Shown here one piece after another: positions 23,991-34,700 of a stretch of DNA of 64,000 bases. The notes under the pieces were generated by a model. It was not told the DNA's origin and did no database searches. It saw only the letters and a list, made by a program, of their open reading frames with translations. Position numbers and translations under genes: made by a program. Source of the DNA: Blastocystis hominis. Its lineage: Eukaryota > Sar > Bigyra > Opalinata > Blastocystidae. Each line of letters opens with the position of its first letter. Position 1 is the stretch's first letter. The stretch is from the NCBI RefSeq assembly GCF_000151665.1, contig NW_013171820.1, positions 62,001 through 126,000 on the forward strand, read 5' to 3'.

Positions 23991-24901
23991 ATGGCAGCAG
24001 TTGATGGATGGGTCAATGACGTCGAAGATGTGCTTTCCAAAGCCGAAAGTGCCTATCGGCAAATCACACAGGATACATCGCTCGACGACAAGAGAACGCT
24101 GTTGGTCGAGTCAAGAAAACTTGTATTTGCATTGTTTTGCGCTGAGTTGTAGATGAACGAAGCAAAAGATAATTTGGATGCTTTGGCTGTACAAATCAAG
24201 AAGCTTCCGCGAGAGTCTCAATTTAATTATCTAAATGTGCAAATACAGCGTTTGTATGATTGCTAGAAAAAGACTGCATTTTCTGAGCGAATCAAAGTGC
24301 TGCAGTCGGACCTGAAATTCCAATTCCAATCGATGGAACGCAAGGATCTATTTGGCGAAGGGAAGACCGATGGTGTCGAAGGAGGAGATATGCTGATTCA
24401 GCATGCATTGCAGGTACGCAATACTGTATAATGACAAGGAATAGACCCAAGGAAAGACGATTGATGCAGCTAAGAACACGCTCCTATTGCTCCACGAAAC
24501 AAAGCAAGTGGCGTTGGAGACAACAGAAACTTTAGCGAACCAAACTGACCAGATTGGAGGAATGAAGGGGAATGTGCAGGATATTGATAATCAACTAAAA
24601 CGATCGGAGCAGGTTTGCATCGTTCTGCACTCTACTAATATGTTTAGCTGATTCGCACCTATCTGGTTCGAATGATGACGGACAAGATTATCATGGGCCT
24701 CGTTTTTATTCTCGTTGTGCTGATCGTCGTCGCCATCGTCTTCTATTCGCTTTTTGGAAAGAAAAATGAAACAACCAGTGAGAAACAGGAAGGGTTTCAT
24801 GAGTTGTAGCAGCCCCGACAGCGCCTCCGATCGTTCCATCGTTCGTCAAGATCGCTTTGAAGAAAACAGGACAGTCAGCATTGATGTATCTTAGAGAATA
24901 G
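23991..24901 (+). CDS. VTI1: Vti1-type Qb-SNARE
   Basis: Six exons (23991-24122, 24153-24236, 24267-24414, 24446-24612, 24648-24777, 24810-24901), introns 30-35 nt, sum exactly 251 codons (250 aa). The N-terminal ~95 aa form the helical regulatory domain (KAESAYRQITQDTSLDDKR). Next comes the SNARE helix (IDAAKNTLLLLHETKQVALE to NQTDQIGGMKGNVQDIDNQLKRS, with Q/D at the zero layer) and a transmembrane anchor (IIMGLVFILVVLIVVAIVFY). A further ~40 residues follow the anchor, which is long for a tail-anchored SNARE whose C-terminus normally ends in the membrane. It should act in Golgi/endosome fusion. The stop (24899-24901) is followed by TGTTTGTT at 24913. Confidence 0.85.
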
Positions 24902-24912
24902 TGGTTTTTCTG

Positions 24913-24920
24913 TGTTTGTT
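24913..24920 (+). terminator. TGTTTGTT poly(A)-site motif of the Vti1-like gene
   Basis: Exact octamer 12 nt after the stop codon and about 95 nt before the next start codon, showing how tightly plus-strand genes are packed here. Confidence 0.75.
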
Positions 24921-25015
24921 TCAGAATTGGGGCCTTTTGAGTGGATTGGTCCCAAATAGTGGGAAGATGTTCTTCTTATTCATTTTGGTTTGTTTTCGAA
25001 AGGGTATTAGCTAGA

Positions 25016-26704
25016 ATGCTCCGTTTGAAGGAAGGAATTTTGGGAAACAAGGACCAGAAGCCCGCAAGAAGGGCTTACGTGAGTAAACCCGCTCCGGCCA
25101 CCGAGAATAAGCAAACTGCTCAGCCCCAGATTTTGGGAAGATTAAAGATGGGTCACCGTGTGATTCAGTTGAAAAAGAAGTTGGGACAGGGAGGTTACGC
25201 TATTGTGTACCAGGCGATGGACGAGGACACGTACAAGGAGTACGTGCTCAAGAGAATGGATTGCAAGGTAAGAGGAGCGTGTTTGGTGTGATGGTAGACC
25301 CCCGAGATGGAGAAGCTGTTGGATAAGGAGTTCAAGGTGCTGCGTATTGTGCGCGACCACCCGAACATTGCGAAAATCTACGCTCTGCAGAAGCGCAAGG
25401 CTCCCGGCGGCTGGGAGGCTCGTGAGCTGATGGAGCTGTGTCCGATCGGTCTGTTCGACTACCTGAAGGTGCTGGAGAAGGACAAGAAGTACCTTCCCGA
25501 GCAGGACATTTGGGAGATGATGTACGATCTGGTGAACGCGATCGGCTTCATGCACAAGCAGAACCCTCCTCTGGTGCACCGCGATCTGAAGCTGGAGAAC
25601 GTGATGCAGGGGAAGGACGGTCGTTGGAAGCTGATCGATTTCGGGTCGGTGGTGTTCGGCACGGTGAAGCTGGCGACGAAGGACGACGTGGACCGCGAGG
25701 AAGAGCAGATCGAGAAGTACACGACGCAGATGTACCGCGCGCCCGAGATGGTGGACTTCTTCGGAGTGAGCGAGATCACGCCGAAGACGGACATCTGGGC
25801 GCTGGGCTGCATTCTGTACACGCTGATGTTCCTCAAGCAGCCGTTCCTCAACGCGAGCAAGCTGGCCATTCTGGGCGCCAAGTACACGATCCCGCCGCGC
25901 CATCGCTACTCCGCCGAGCTGGTGGATCTGCTGAAGCGAATGCTGACGCCGGAGCCGGAGAAGCGCGCGTCGGCGGTGGAGCTGTTCAAAATAATCAAGG
26001 CGAAGGTGGGGAAGCGCGTGCCGCGGCGCGTGCAGATGGTGGCGAGCAACTTCCACGACGACGCGGTGTCGGAGGAGGAGGAAGAGTCGGAGTCGGAGTT
26101 CGACGATGAAGTGATCACGGAGGTGGGAGTAGGGAGAGAAGGAAGCACGGGTGAGGCGTAGAGACCGAAGCGGAGAGGCGTGATGGGCAATCGGTCGCAG
26201 CCCGATCGGATGCGATTCCGCGAGAGCAGCGATGACGATGATTACAGGCCGAGAAAGAAGAAGGCGTCGCGCTATGACGATGACGACGACGACGATTACA
26301 GACCGAGAAAGAAGAAGGCTTCACGCTATGATGACGAGGACGACGAGGATGATTACAAGCCCAGAAAGAAGAAGGCGTCGCGCTATGATGACGACGAGGA
26401 CGAGGAGGAAGAGGAGCGTCCGCGTCCCAAGAAGAAGCCCGCGAAGAAGGCGTCGCGCTATGACGACGACGAGGAAGAGGAAGAGGAAGAAGAGCGACCC
26501 AAGAAGAAGAAGCCCGTGAAGAAGGCGGCTCGCAAGGTGGTGGAAGAAGAGGAGGAAGAGGAAGAAGAGCGTCCGAAGAAGAAGGCGGCGAAGAAGCCCG
26601 CCAAGAAGCCCGTGCAGGAAGAAGAAGAAGAAGAAGACTTCGGAGAAGAGGCCGAGGAACTCCAGGCCGGAACCCCCATCGAGGAGGACTTCCTCAGCTG
26701 GTAA
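25016..26704 (+). CDS. NAK-family (AAK1/GAK/Ark1-like) protein kinase with charged repeat tail
   Basis: Three exons: 25016-25267, 25298-26128 and 26162-26704, with 30- and 33-nt introns; 542 codons (541 aa). The kinase domain has GQGGYAIVYQA, YVLKRMDCK, the HPNIAKIYALQ turn, HRDLKLENVM, LIDFGSVVFGT and TTQMYRAPEMVDFF (the NAK-specific activation segment) and DIWALGCILYTLMF. NAK kinases phosphorylate clathrin adaptors and regulate endocytosis. After the second intron the tail is built of 16-25-residue repeats combining acidic runs with YRPRKKKASRYDDD and KKPAKKASRYDDD blocks, ending in an acidic FLSW. The second intron also contains the TAG that would end the ORF at 26161; splicing it keeps frame, but a separate gene starting at 26183 is a weaker alternative. 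Confidence 0.85.
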
Positions 26705-26808
26705 ACCTAGCCCTGCCGCTGCTGCTGCTGCCACTGCCACTGCGCTGGTTTGGAATGGAGATACCGCGAGTGTTCGTATTTACTTGTACACATTTTGTTT
26801 TTTTGAAA

Positions 26809-28533
26809 ATGAATCTTCCGCCTCCTGCGCTACCACCCTCAGATATCGCTCTTAGGGAAGGAATTCTCTCGGTGTGTGAGAATATCGCTAGGGGAGGCGA
26901 TGATGTTGAGAATGCTTATCGTGAGCAAGTTTATTCTATTTCTTAGAGTATGAAATGGTAGGAATTGCCCAATGCATTGTCAAGTTTTGCATATTTGGGT
27001 AGAGGGTGTGATTACTTTTGTTTTCACCTTGCTTGCTTGAAAAATCATCTATCCAAAGATGAAGAAATACAAATGGTAAGGATTTACTGTCCTTTTCACA
27101 ATAGACGCGCAGTTTTACATTTTTGCCCATAGTAACATTCAGACATAGATTCCGAGTTGTCAAGAGAGGATTTGGAAAGAATATCTCGTTACTTGGAGCA
27201 ATTAAAAGGTGTGTGTTATTTGGATGTATAATAAAAGGTTCTGCAAGGAGTATCTCCGAAACCCGGAAGTGCTTGCTGCCTCTATTTCCCCAAAAAGGAT
27301 ACTCCATTTGTCGTTTGTTATATCAGAAGTTCTGCTCGCTCACAACCTTTTCAGAGAAGATCGTCGTTCTCTATTTAGTCAACGATCTCGTTGCCGCCGG
27401 CCACAGAACCTATCCGGGTACCATGCTCTTCATTGACCTCTCCTACCCATCTAGGCCTTTCTGACTGCATCAAAAGCTACATCGACCTAATGCTTTACGG
27501 GATTGTCCGTTCTCCTTCTTTCCTTCCCGAGAAGCTCCATCAGCTCGTGGATCTCTGGGACGTTCACCGCCTGTAGGGTTCGAGCCCCGCTTTTCTCTAG
27601 TTTTTCTCCCTCCACCATCCAGCGATTCCGTGAAATCATCGCTGGAAACACTGTTTCCTCGCCTCCTGCACCCCCTCAGCCACCTCGACCCACATCATTA
27701 GCACATGATCCCCGATGGCCAGCCGGTGGTTTGCTGAGCGAACTCTACGAAGAGCACCGCAATCTAGGCGTCAAACCGTACACTCCGGTGGAGCGCGCAG
27801 AGCTGCGAGTCCGGAAGCCGAAGGGCGGGACCGGGCGTTTCGACGAAGATTTGATTGACCTGATGGCGAAGTACGAAGCGGGCGAATTGTTTGCAGCGGT
27901 CGACGAGAAGCCGCGCGAGTACGGAGAGGAGGACGTGGGCGAGGGAGAGCTTATCTTCCCCGCGGAGAATGCGAGGAATTCGATGGAACGGCGGTCGAGA
28001 AGTCGATCGAATTCGATGGAACGGCGAAGGAAACGGTCGAGATCGAGCGGAGAACGTTCGGATTCCTATGAGAAACGACCCAACTCGCGGAGCAGAAGCA
28101 GAAGCCAAAGTCGAAGCAGAAGTCGAAGCAGAAGTCGGAGCCAAAGTCGAAGTCGAAGTCGGAACCATTCTTATTCATATCAAAGCTACTCACATTCACA
28201 TTCACCATCTCGAAGTCGAAGTCGAAGTCGAAGTCGAAGTCGAAGCAGAAATCGAAGCTATTCGAGATCTTCACCACGGTCGAGGAGTTTTTCTCGACAC
28301 GGGTCAAGAGATGCGCGATTTTCTAGAGATGCATACAATAAACATCCGTCTCATCCAACGCACGGCTCTGAGTCGTTTAGAGATTCGCACGATTCACGTT
28401 TCTCTCCTCGCCGAGGTAGTTTGGATCGAAGAAGCATGTTTATTATTATCTCTTTTATTGTAGGTTACTCCCACTATTAGAGAAGGCTTTCCTGCGTTTC
28501 TTTTCTTTCTTTCATTCATATTTATCATTCTGA
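26809..28533 (+). CDS. SURP/CID/RS-domain protein (CHERP/SR140/SCAF-like splicing or CTD factor)
   Basis: Introns at 26928-26960, 27076-27104, 27112-27148, then 29, 37, 28 and 26 nt, leave exactly 502 codons (501 aa). Order: a SURP-like patch (ELPNALSSFAYLGRGCDYF), then a CTD-interacting domain (LSREDLERISRYLEQLKGSA, KIVVLYLVNDLVAAG, LPEKLHQLVDLWD). A Pro-rich linker, a conserved-looking LSELYEEHRNLGVKPYTPVE block and a ~120-residue Arg/Ser-rich tail follow. This architecture belongs to U2-associated or CTD-binding SR-related proteins. A 7-nt exon (27105-27111) is required between two introns to stay in frame. The end is either TGA 28531-28533 after a 26-nt intron (28438-28463), preferred because a TTGTTTGTA motif follows at once, or TAG 28478-28480 without it. 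Confidence 0.75.
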
Positions 28534-28611
28534 CTTGTTTGTATTCCAACACGCTATTTCTGCACAATAACCGTTTTGAACGTTAAGTCACTTTTGGCAA
28601 ATAATAGAAAA

Positions 28612-29216
28612 ATGACCAAACTTTCTAGCCTAATTTTGCTAGTATTTCTTGAGAAGTAGAATAACGTACTAGTCTTTTGTTTTTGCTGTGGTTCTATCTA
28701 ATGGGCTGGGTGGATATTTTGGAGAGTATATTCGATGGAGAAGCTACGAAGAAGGAATGAAGGAGATCAAAGAATCAAAGAGACCAGGAGTTGTGTTAAT
28801 TCACCGTGAGTGGTGTGAATCATGCCGTACAATTGGGAGATATTGCAGGGATGATATTCCTTTGATTAAAATGTCAAAGAAATTCGTGATGATTAGCTGC
28901 CCGAATGGAGAGGAGCCTCAGGATGATACATTTAAGATGGGTAATTGCTCTGTACTTGTTCTAATTCATAGATGGTTCGTATTTCCCCCGTCTTTACTTT
29001 ATCAACCCTGATGGATCTGTGAACTATGATATTGTGTCGAATCCTAATATTGAGCGATATCAGTTCTATTATTCTGGTCCTGAGGATATTATTGATGCGA
29101 TGAAGCGAATGATCAAGGATTTGAAGTTGAAAAAGCAGCGAAGACTAGCTCGTCAGGCAGCAAAGGAGGAGTTGAAGGATGTGGATGATTCTCAGTTCCA
29201 GGCTGAGGATTTGTAG
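28612..29216 (+). CDS. Secreted/ER thioredoxin-fold protein (AGR2/TXNDC12-like)
   Basis: Three exons (28612-28641, 28673-28940, 28972-29216) with two 31-nt introns give 180 aa. The first intron interrupts the signal peptide (MTKLSSLILLSFVFAVVLS). The domain has the family pattern RPGVVLIHREWCESCRT, with a CESC active site that should be redox-active, then YFPRLYFINPDGSV with the cis-proline context. The end is a Lys/Arg-rich helix (KDLKLKKQRRLARQAAKEEL) and an acidic C-terminus with no KDEL. Likely an ER oxidoreductase or chaperone of secreted proteins such as the mucin-like gene in this window. Stop TAG 29214-29216. Confidence 0.85.
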
Positions 29217-29231
29217 TTTGTTTGGTCGTGT

Positions 29232-29239
29232 TGTTTGTT
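29232..29239 (+). terminator. TGTTTGTT poly(A)-site motif of the thioredoxin gene
   Basis: Exact octamer 15 nt after the stop codon; a related TTTGTTTGG lies closer, at the stop itself. Confidence 0.7.
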
Positions 29240-29435
29240 GTAATGAGCTGAATTGCAAAAGTGTGTGCGAGCTTTCTAAAGATGGATTGCTTTATCGTTC
29301 TTATCAATGGGTTGAGGGAATGAATCGTGTACTCCTAGCACATACAACCACTAGATGAAGATTGGGATCATTGTTCTAAGAAACAGAGCAAATTATCATA
29401 GAAACGAACCAAAATTAAACGAACTAGACAAACAT

Positions 29436-30466
29436 TTACTTGCTCTCCTTCTTGGATTTCTTTTCTTTCTTTTCCTTCTTCGCCTTCTTTTCCTTCTTTT
29501 CCTTTTTGGACTTCTTCTCCTCCTTAGGCTTCTCCTCCTTGGGCTTTTCCTCTTCCTTGGGCTTCTCCTCTTCCTTAGGCTCCTCCTCCACCTTCATCTT
29601 TTCCTCTTCCTTGGGCTTCTCCTCCTCCTTAGCCTCTTCCTTGGCCTCTTCCTTAGCCTCCTCTTCCTTGGGCTCCTCCTCCGCCTTGGCTTCTTCCGCC
29701 TTGGCTTCTTCCGCCTTGGGCTCTTCCGCCTTGGGCTCTTCCGCCTTGGCTCCCTCTTCCTTGGCCTTCTCCGCCATCTGCGACTTCGGTAAGAACTGTC
29801 GCACCGCGATCGCACGGCCCTCCAGCTCGGTTCCGTTCATTTCCTCGATCGCCTTCTTCATCGCCTCCTCCGTAGCGAAGCGGACGATTCCACGGCCACG
29901 GCTCTTTCCGCTCTGACGATCCTTCAGCACGGTGCACTCTTCCAAGTTACCATACTTGCTGAACGCCTGGCGGAGAGAATCATCGTTCACGCTCCAAGCC
30001 AAACCTTTCCATTAAACCATGATCCGAATCGTACTGGTGATGATAATCTTGTTCGTGTCGATGAATTCCTTGGGAGCAGCCTGCTCATGCTGAGGACGAT
30101 CCTTATTCTCCTTCTGATCACGCTTAGGGCGCTCCGTGGCCTTCTCCACCTTAATGGTGCGACCATCGAACTCCTGACCATCAACCACAAACCACGATCA
30201 TACAGCTCCGTTTTTCTCAAGAGCATTGTTGAAAGCAGCCTCAGAGGCGAACGTAACAAAACCAAAACCACGCGATTTCTTGTTTTCTCTGTTCACCATC
30301 ACCTGAATAATAACTACCCAGCCAAACACCTACACGGCTATCAGTGATCTCACCGCACTCCTGAAAATAGTCATAAAGAGCACTATCATCACAACTGAAG
30401 GGCAGACCTAGAGGTTACATAGCACAACAGCTTGTTACCCAGGACAATAACCTTATTTTCGCTCAT
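29436..30466 (-). CDS. Two-RRM RNA-binding protein with Lys/Glu-rich tail
   Basis: Five exons with introns of 31, 31, 30 and 30 nt give exactly 303 codons (302 aa). RRM1: VIVLGLPFSCDDSALYDYF (RNP2) and KKSRGFGFVTFAS (RNP1). RRM2: IIITSLAWSVNDDSLRQAF and KSRGRGIVRFATEEAM. RRM2 is followed by GRAIAVRQFLPKSQ and about 110 residues of KAEEPKAEEAK / EEKPKEEEKPKEE repeats that end in KKEKKEKKSKKESK. The tail is a highly charged single-alpha-helix type segment with a nuclear/nucleolar-type basic end. Three of the four introns end CAG or AAG rather than TAG. A function in RNA packaging or ribosome biogenesis is inferred from architecture only. Confidence 0.85.
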
Positions 30467-30603
30467 GTCTACAATAATTTGTGAAAAAGGATTATTAGAG
30501 GAAGGAACCATAAAATCCGCCCCGGTAATTGATTGGATGCCCTATTTCTCTAGACCAATCAGATCGTGTTATTTCAAAATCTTTGATTTAGTTTTCTGTG
30601 AGT

Positions 30604-31393
30604 ATGGAGTGCTCTGACCTTCCAAAAAACTTGAATTCCTTTTTGGAAGAGTATTTAGAAAAGATCGGAGATGATTCAAAAGAAATAAAGCGAGATCTTG
30701 AGCTTATTCAGCAGCTCGACGAGGTAAACGCTCTTTCTTTGTACGACCATAGAGGTACACATCTCTTCTTCAGGAAATCGAGGAGCTTAAAACCCAGCTG
30801 TTGGATACTGCGGAGGAGAGAGTGAAAGCGAGCAGTTTGTTCTCTTCTGAGATGTGTGATGTGTAGGCATTGACAACGTTGATGAACTGCTTTCAAAGGA
30901 CTATTTGTTTTTAAAGTTCAAGGAAAAGACGGGAGAGGCAATTGCCGTCTCGGAGGAGAAAGTTCAAATATCTCAGAGAATCACTCGGTTAATGGACAAT
31001 GCCATCGCTCGTTTGTCAAACAAGATCGATGAATTTGGAGACGAAAGGAAAGCAATCGAAGAATCGCAAGCAGAACTAGCGAAGAATGCGGAGCTACGGA
31101 ACTCAAAGAAGAAGCAAAAGGAAGAAGCAATTATGACAGATCCAGCTATTGCCGCCGCTGCTGCTGCTGCTGCTGCTGCTGCAGAAGAGTCTCAAACGTA
31201 TTGTACATGTGGTAAAGTAGGGTCAGTAGAATCCTGTTAGTTGTAGCCTTCGTATGGAGAGATGATTGGGTGTGATAATGATAATTGTACCATAAAATGG
31301 TTTCATCTGCGGTGTGTCGGGTTGGATTCCATTCCTGAGGGAACTTGGTATTGCCCGATTTGTAGGCCGCTAATGGAAAATCAGAAAGCATAG
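30604..31393 (+). CDS. ING: ING-family PHD-finger chromatin protein
   Basis: Four exons (30604-30723, 30753-30834, 30867-31216, 31247-31393), introns 29, 32 and 30 nt, 233 codons (232 aa). The N-terminal ING helix ([39 protein letters not shown]) is joined through a basic/poly-Ala linker (11 Ala) to a canonical PHD finger: [20 protein letters not shown], then [20 protein letters not shown] and PICR. The order Cys4-His-Cys3 is complete, as are the aromatic residues that read H3K4me3. ING proteins recruit HAT or HDAC complexes. The third intron falls exactly inside the PHD finger, after CGK. Confidence 0.95.
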
Positions 31394-31399
31394 TTGCTT

Positions 31400-31407
31400 T
31401 GTTTGTT
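31400..31407 (+). terminator. TGTTTGTT poly(A)-site motif of the ING gene
   Basis: Exact octamer 7 nt after the TAG stop codon. Confidence 0.8.
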
Positions 31408-31722
31408 GAAAATCGTTCGTTTTTTGTGGTTTGATAGTTTTTGAAAATGGCTGGCTGCAATTGTTCTATATATGTGCTGTAAAGAATCAATATAAGATTG
31501 CAAATGCTGCTCTTTCTTTTTCCATTCAACACTCATCAAATTATAACTTTTCCGGGTATACTTCTGTCTCAAGCACAAGCAATATCTGTCTAGAATTACA
31601 ATAATCAAACTGACAATGCAATCGTTGCATGGGAGTTGGATTCCCACGGGAATGAGTGGAGTTACGTTGGATCGTAATTCAATTAGGATCACTCAATAGC
31701 AAGATTGTTCAACGAGTCAAAT

Positions 31723-34700
31723 ATGCCGTCTTTGGATTTAAAGACAGGAAGTGTAAATAACTATATTACCGAGTTTCTAAAGGAGATCGATGACATCTTT
31801 CTAAATCCTGAATTTAACACGTATGCGATTCATTCTGTCTCATAATTTGCATAGATTGGATTATGTGCTAAACATGATGAACAGGTCTCAAACAACTGAG
31901 GGTATGTATTGGGATCATCGTTAATCGGTTAGGAGAGAAGAGGGAAATGGAATTTTTAGACAAACAACAGCAGGTGATCGAGAAGTGTTTAGTGCCTGTT
32001 GTTCAAGCCTATTATAATGACTACAACAAGAGCTTAGCGAGTTTAACAGCAATTTGTGATGATTTCCGCAAAAACCAGGCAGAGGTGATAGAATTATCGA
32101 AGCGCATCCAAGACGTGAAATCTAAAATGTCTGGGAATCGCGGCGGCATTAAAGATTTGTTTTATGAAAGAGTGGGGCTTGTTACTGCAGTTTGCTGATT
32201 GTAGCTCTTGAAGGAATACACTCTGAAATCCCTTAAGAACGTGGAGTATATTCGCCAAGCTCCGAAAATCATGGATTCTCTGATCTCGAGTCGACTGTAG
32301 ATTCGCTGCATGTTCGTGAGTTTTAGCTTCATTCGAGCGAGCAATCTCTACAACGAAGTGGCGACTCTCGTGAACGACAAGAGCATCTCCAGCATTCCAA
32401 CGATCATAACGCTGCAAGCCCTGTGGGAGACGAAGCGAAAGGATTTGGAGAATGTGATGATGGACACGCTGCTTTCGTATTGAATGGGACGAGCTGCGAT
32501 CGTAGAGTGGTGTACAAGGGCGATACAATGGAGTGGCCTTCCTACAAGGACGAGAAATACGATTATTTCGTAGAGATGGAGGAATGGGTTGAGTGGTAGG
32601 AATTAACGGAAGAGAAAGAGAAGGAGTTGGTGACGAATGGAAGTTGGAACTGCAGCAAATTCACAGTCATCGCGGTGATCATCAAATCAGCAACCATTTT
32701 GGGTGGGGATTCGAGAGGGCTGTGAGAGACAGGATGCAATCTAGCGGCGCAGAATCGCTTGCTGAGCAATAGCGTGTCGAACATCAACGAGATCGTGCTG
32801 CGGTTCGTGAACCAGGCGATCGCCCGCATTCAGGACCCGAAGGATCCGCTGGTGAAGGGAGAAGCGGCGATGGAATGGACGCTGAAGAACATTCTGATTA
32901 CTTGCGAGGATGTGCTGAAAACACACATGTAGGGGAGAGGAAATCCAGTGAATTGGAAATGAATGGATGAATTTGGATTGAATGAATTGAATGAATTGAA
33001 TGAATTGAATGAATGAATTGAATGAATTGAATGAATTGAATGAATTGAATGAATTGAATGAATTGAATGAATGAATTGAATGAATTGAATGAATTGAATG
33101 AATGAATGAATTGAATGAATTGAATGAATTGAATGAATTGAATGAATTGAATGAATTGAATGAATTGAATGAATTGAATGAATTGAATGAATTGAATGAA
33201 TTGAATGAATTGAATGAATTGAATGAATTGAATGAAATGAATGAATTGAATGAATGAATTGAATGAATTGAATGAATGAATGAATGAATGAATTGAATGA
33301 ATTGAATGAATTGAATGAATTGAATGAATTGAATGAATCATTGAACCACCAATTGAATGAATCATCGAATTCATTGAGCCATCAAATGAATGAATCATTG
33401 CTTGATTGAATGCTCCACTACTGAATTGACCCTTTTGTTTCCCCATTCTCATCCCATCTAGTTGCTGTATCGAGGCTTCTCTCAACAGCGTGGTCGTCGG
33501 CAATCTCGACTACGACAGCAATATCAATCCCCAATACAACACGATCGCCATCTACGAAAGCATTCAGAGCGCCATCAAGTCCTTCATCGACCGTTTCATC
33601 AGCGTTTCCCCGTTTCCTCACCCTCATCCCCAGCTCCCCACCACTTCTTCTTCGCTCTCCGCCCTCAAATTCGCGCAGAGCAAGAACGCCAAGGGCATCT
33701 CGATCTCCTTCTCCTTCGCCGCGTCGCCCGCCTGGGTGTCCAGCCAGCAGACCGTTCTGAGCGGTTCGCTTCCGCCCTCTCCCTCACCGCTAGACCTCAA
33801 CGGAAAGCGGCTCAACACGAACGTGTTCTCGCAGCTGGCCGATCCAGACCCGCTCTATCTCTGCCCGATCTACTTCTACGTGAAGTCGTTCATCCTGCAG
33901 TCCACTCTGCTGGCCAATCGTTCGCCTTCTCGATTGGATTGAGTCGCAGAATCGCTAACTCGCATGTCGCTTCTCATCGACCGCTTCCCCAAGAGAATCG
34001 ACACCCATCAGGACGTGGACAGCATGAATTCGCTCATGATGCTCACCAATTATCTCAACGAACACGTCGAAAACGATCTCGCGCCCGCTCTTCTCGACAA
34101 GGCCGTGTCGATCGTCCAGTCCGCCGTTTCGATCCCTGAATCGTTCATCATCAACGAAGAGGATGGGAAGCAGCTCAACGTGCATTCGATCGCTTTCGAT
34201 GAGAAATAGTGCGTTCTCAGCCTGATCGGCGGATTCAAAACCATGGAGAGCAGCATCATGAAGCTCCAGCAGAACTACGATGTGGCCATTCCAAGTGCGA
34301 TTGATCGGGGTTTTCTCACGCGCAGGCCTCACCAAAATGGTCGACTCCATCGCTGCCAAGTTCACCAACCTGATCGACGAGATGGTTCGCAATAGTTTCG
34401 CCAAGAAGCGATGCGATTGGTTCGGAAACAACGGACGCATGCTCCTCCTCAACAACCCCAACTACAAAGATATCATCGCCGAGATCTCCGGTTTCCCCGA
34501 TTTCGTGCGTCCTGGTTTCCACGTTTCCCCATAGAGCTTCCCGGTTTTGGGCGAGCGCGAGCGCGCGGACGAAGAAGCGGCGATGAATGGCGATCTGCTT
34601 TCCTTCTTTGTGGATCCCGTGGAATCGGATCGATTGGCTGACGATTAGCCGATCGATAAAGAGCAATTGCTACTGAACGCGCGGCTTCTGCTGCTGTCCA

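Noticed and set aside
26180-26704. Separate acidic/basic-repeat gene
   Set aside because: A 33-nt intron (26129-26161) joins it in frame to the NAK-type kinase, with no poly(A)-type motif between them; kept as one gene, with the alternative noted.
26321-26740. Leu-rich minus-strand ORF resembling a membrane protein
   Set aside because: Antisense of the Lys/Glu/Asp-rich kinase tail; the same effect occurs opposite the RRM gene tail at 29355-29792.
32898-33503. Minus-strand ORF of IQFIQF repeats (201 codons)
   Set aside because: Produced by the stop-free satellite inside the Sec8-like intron.
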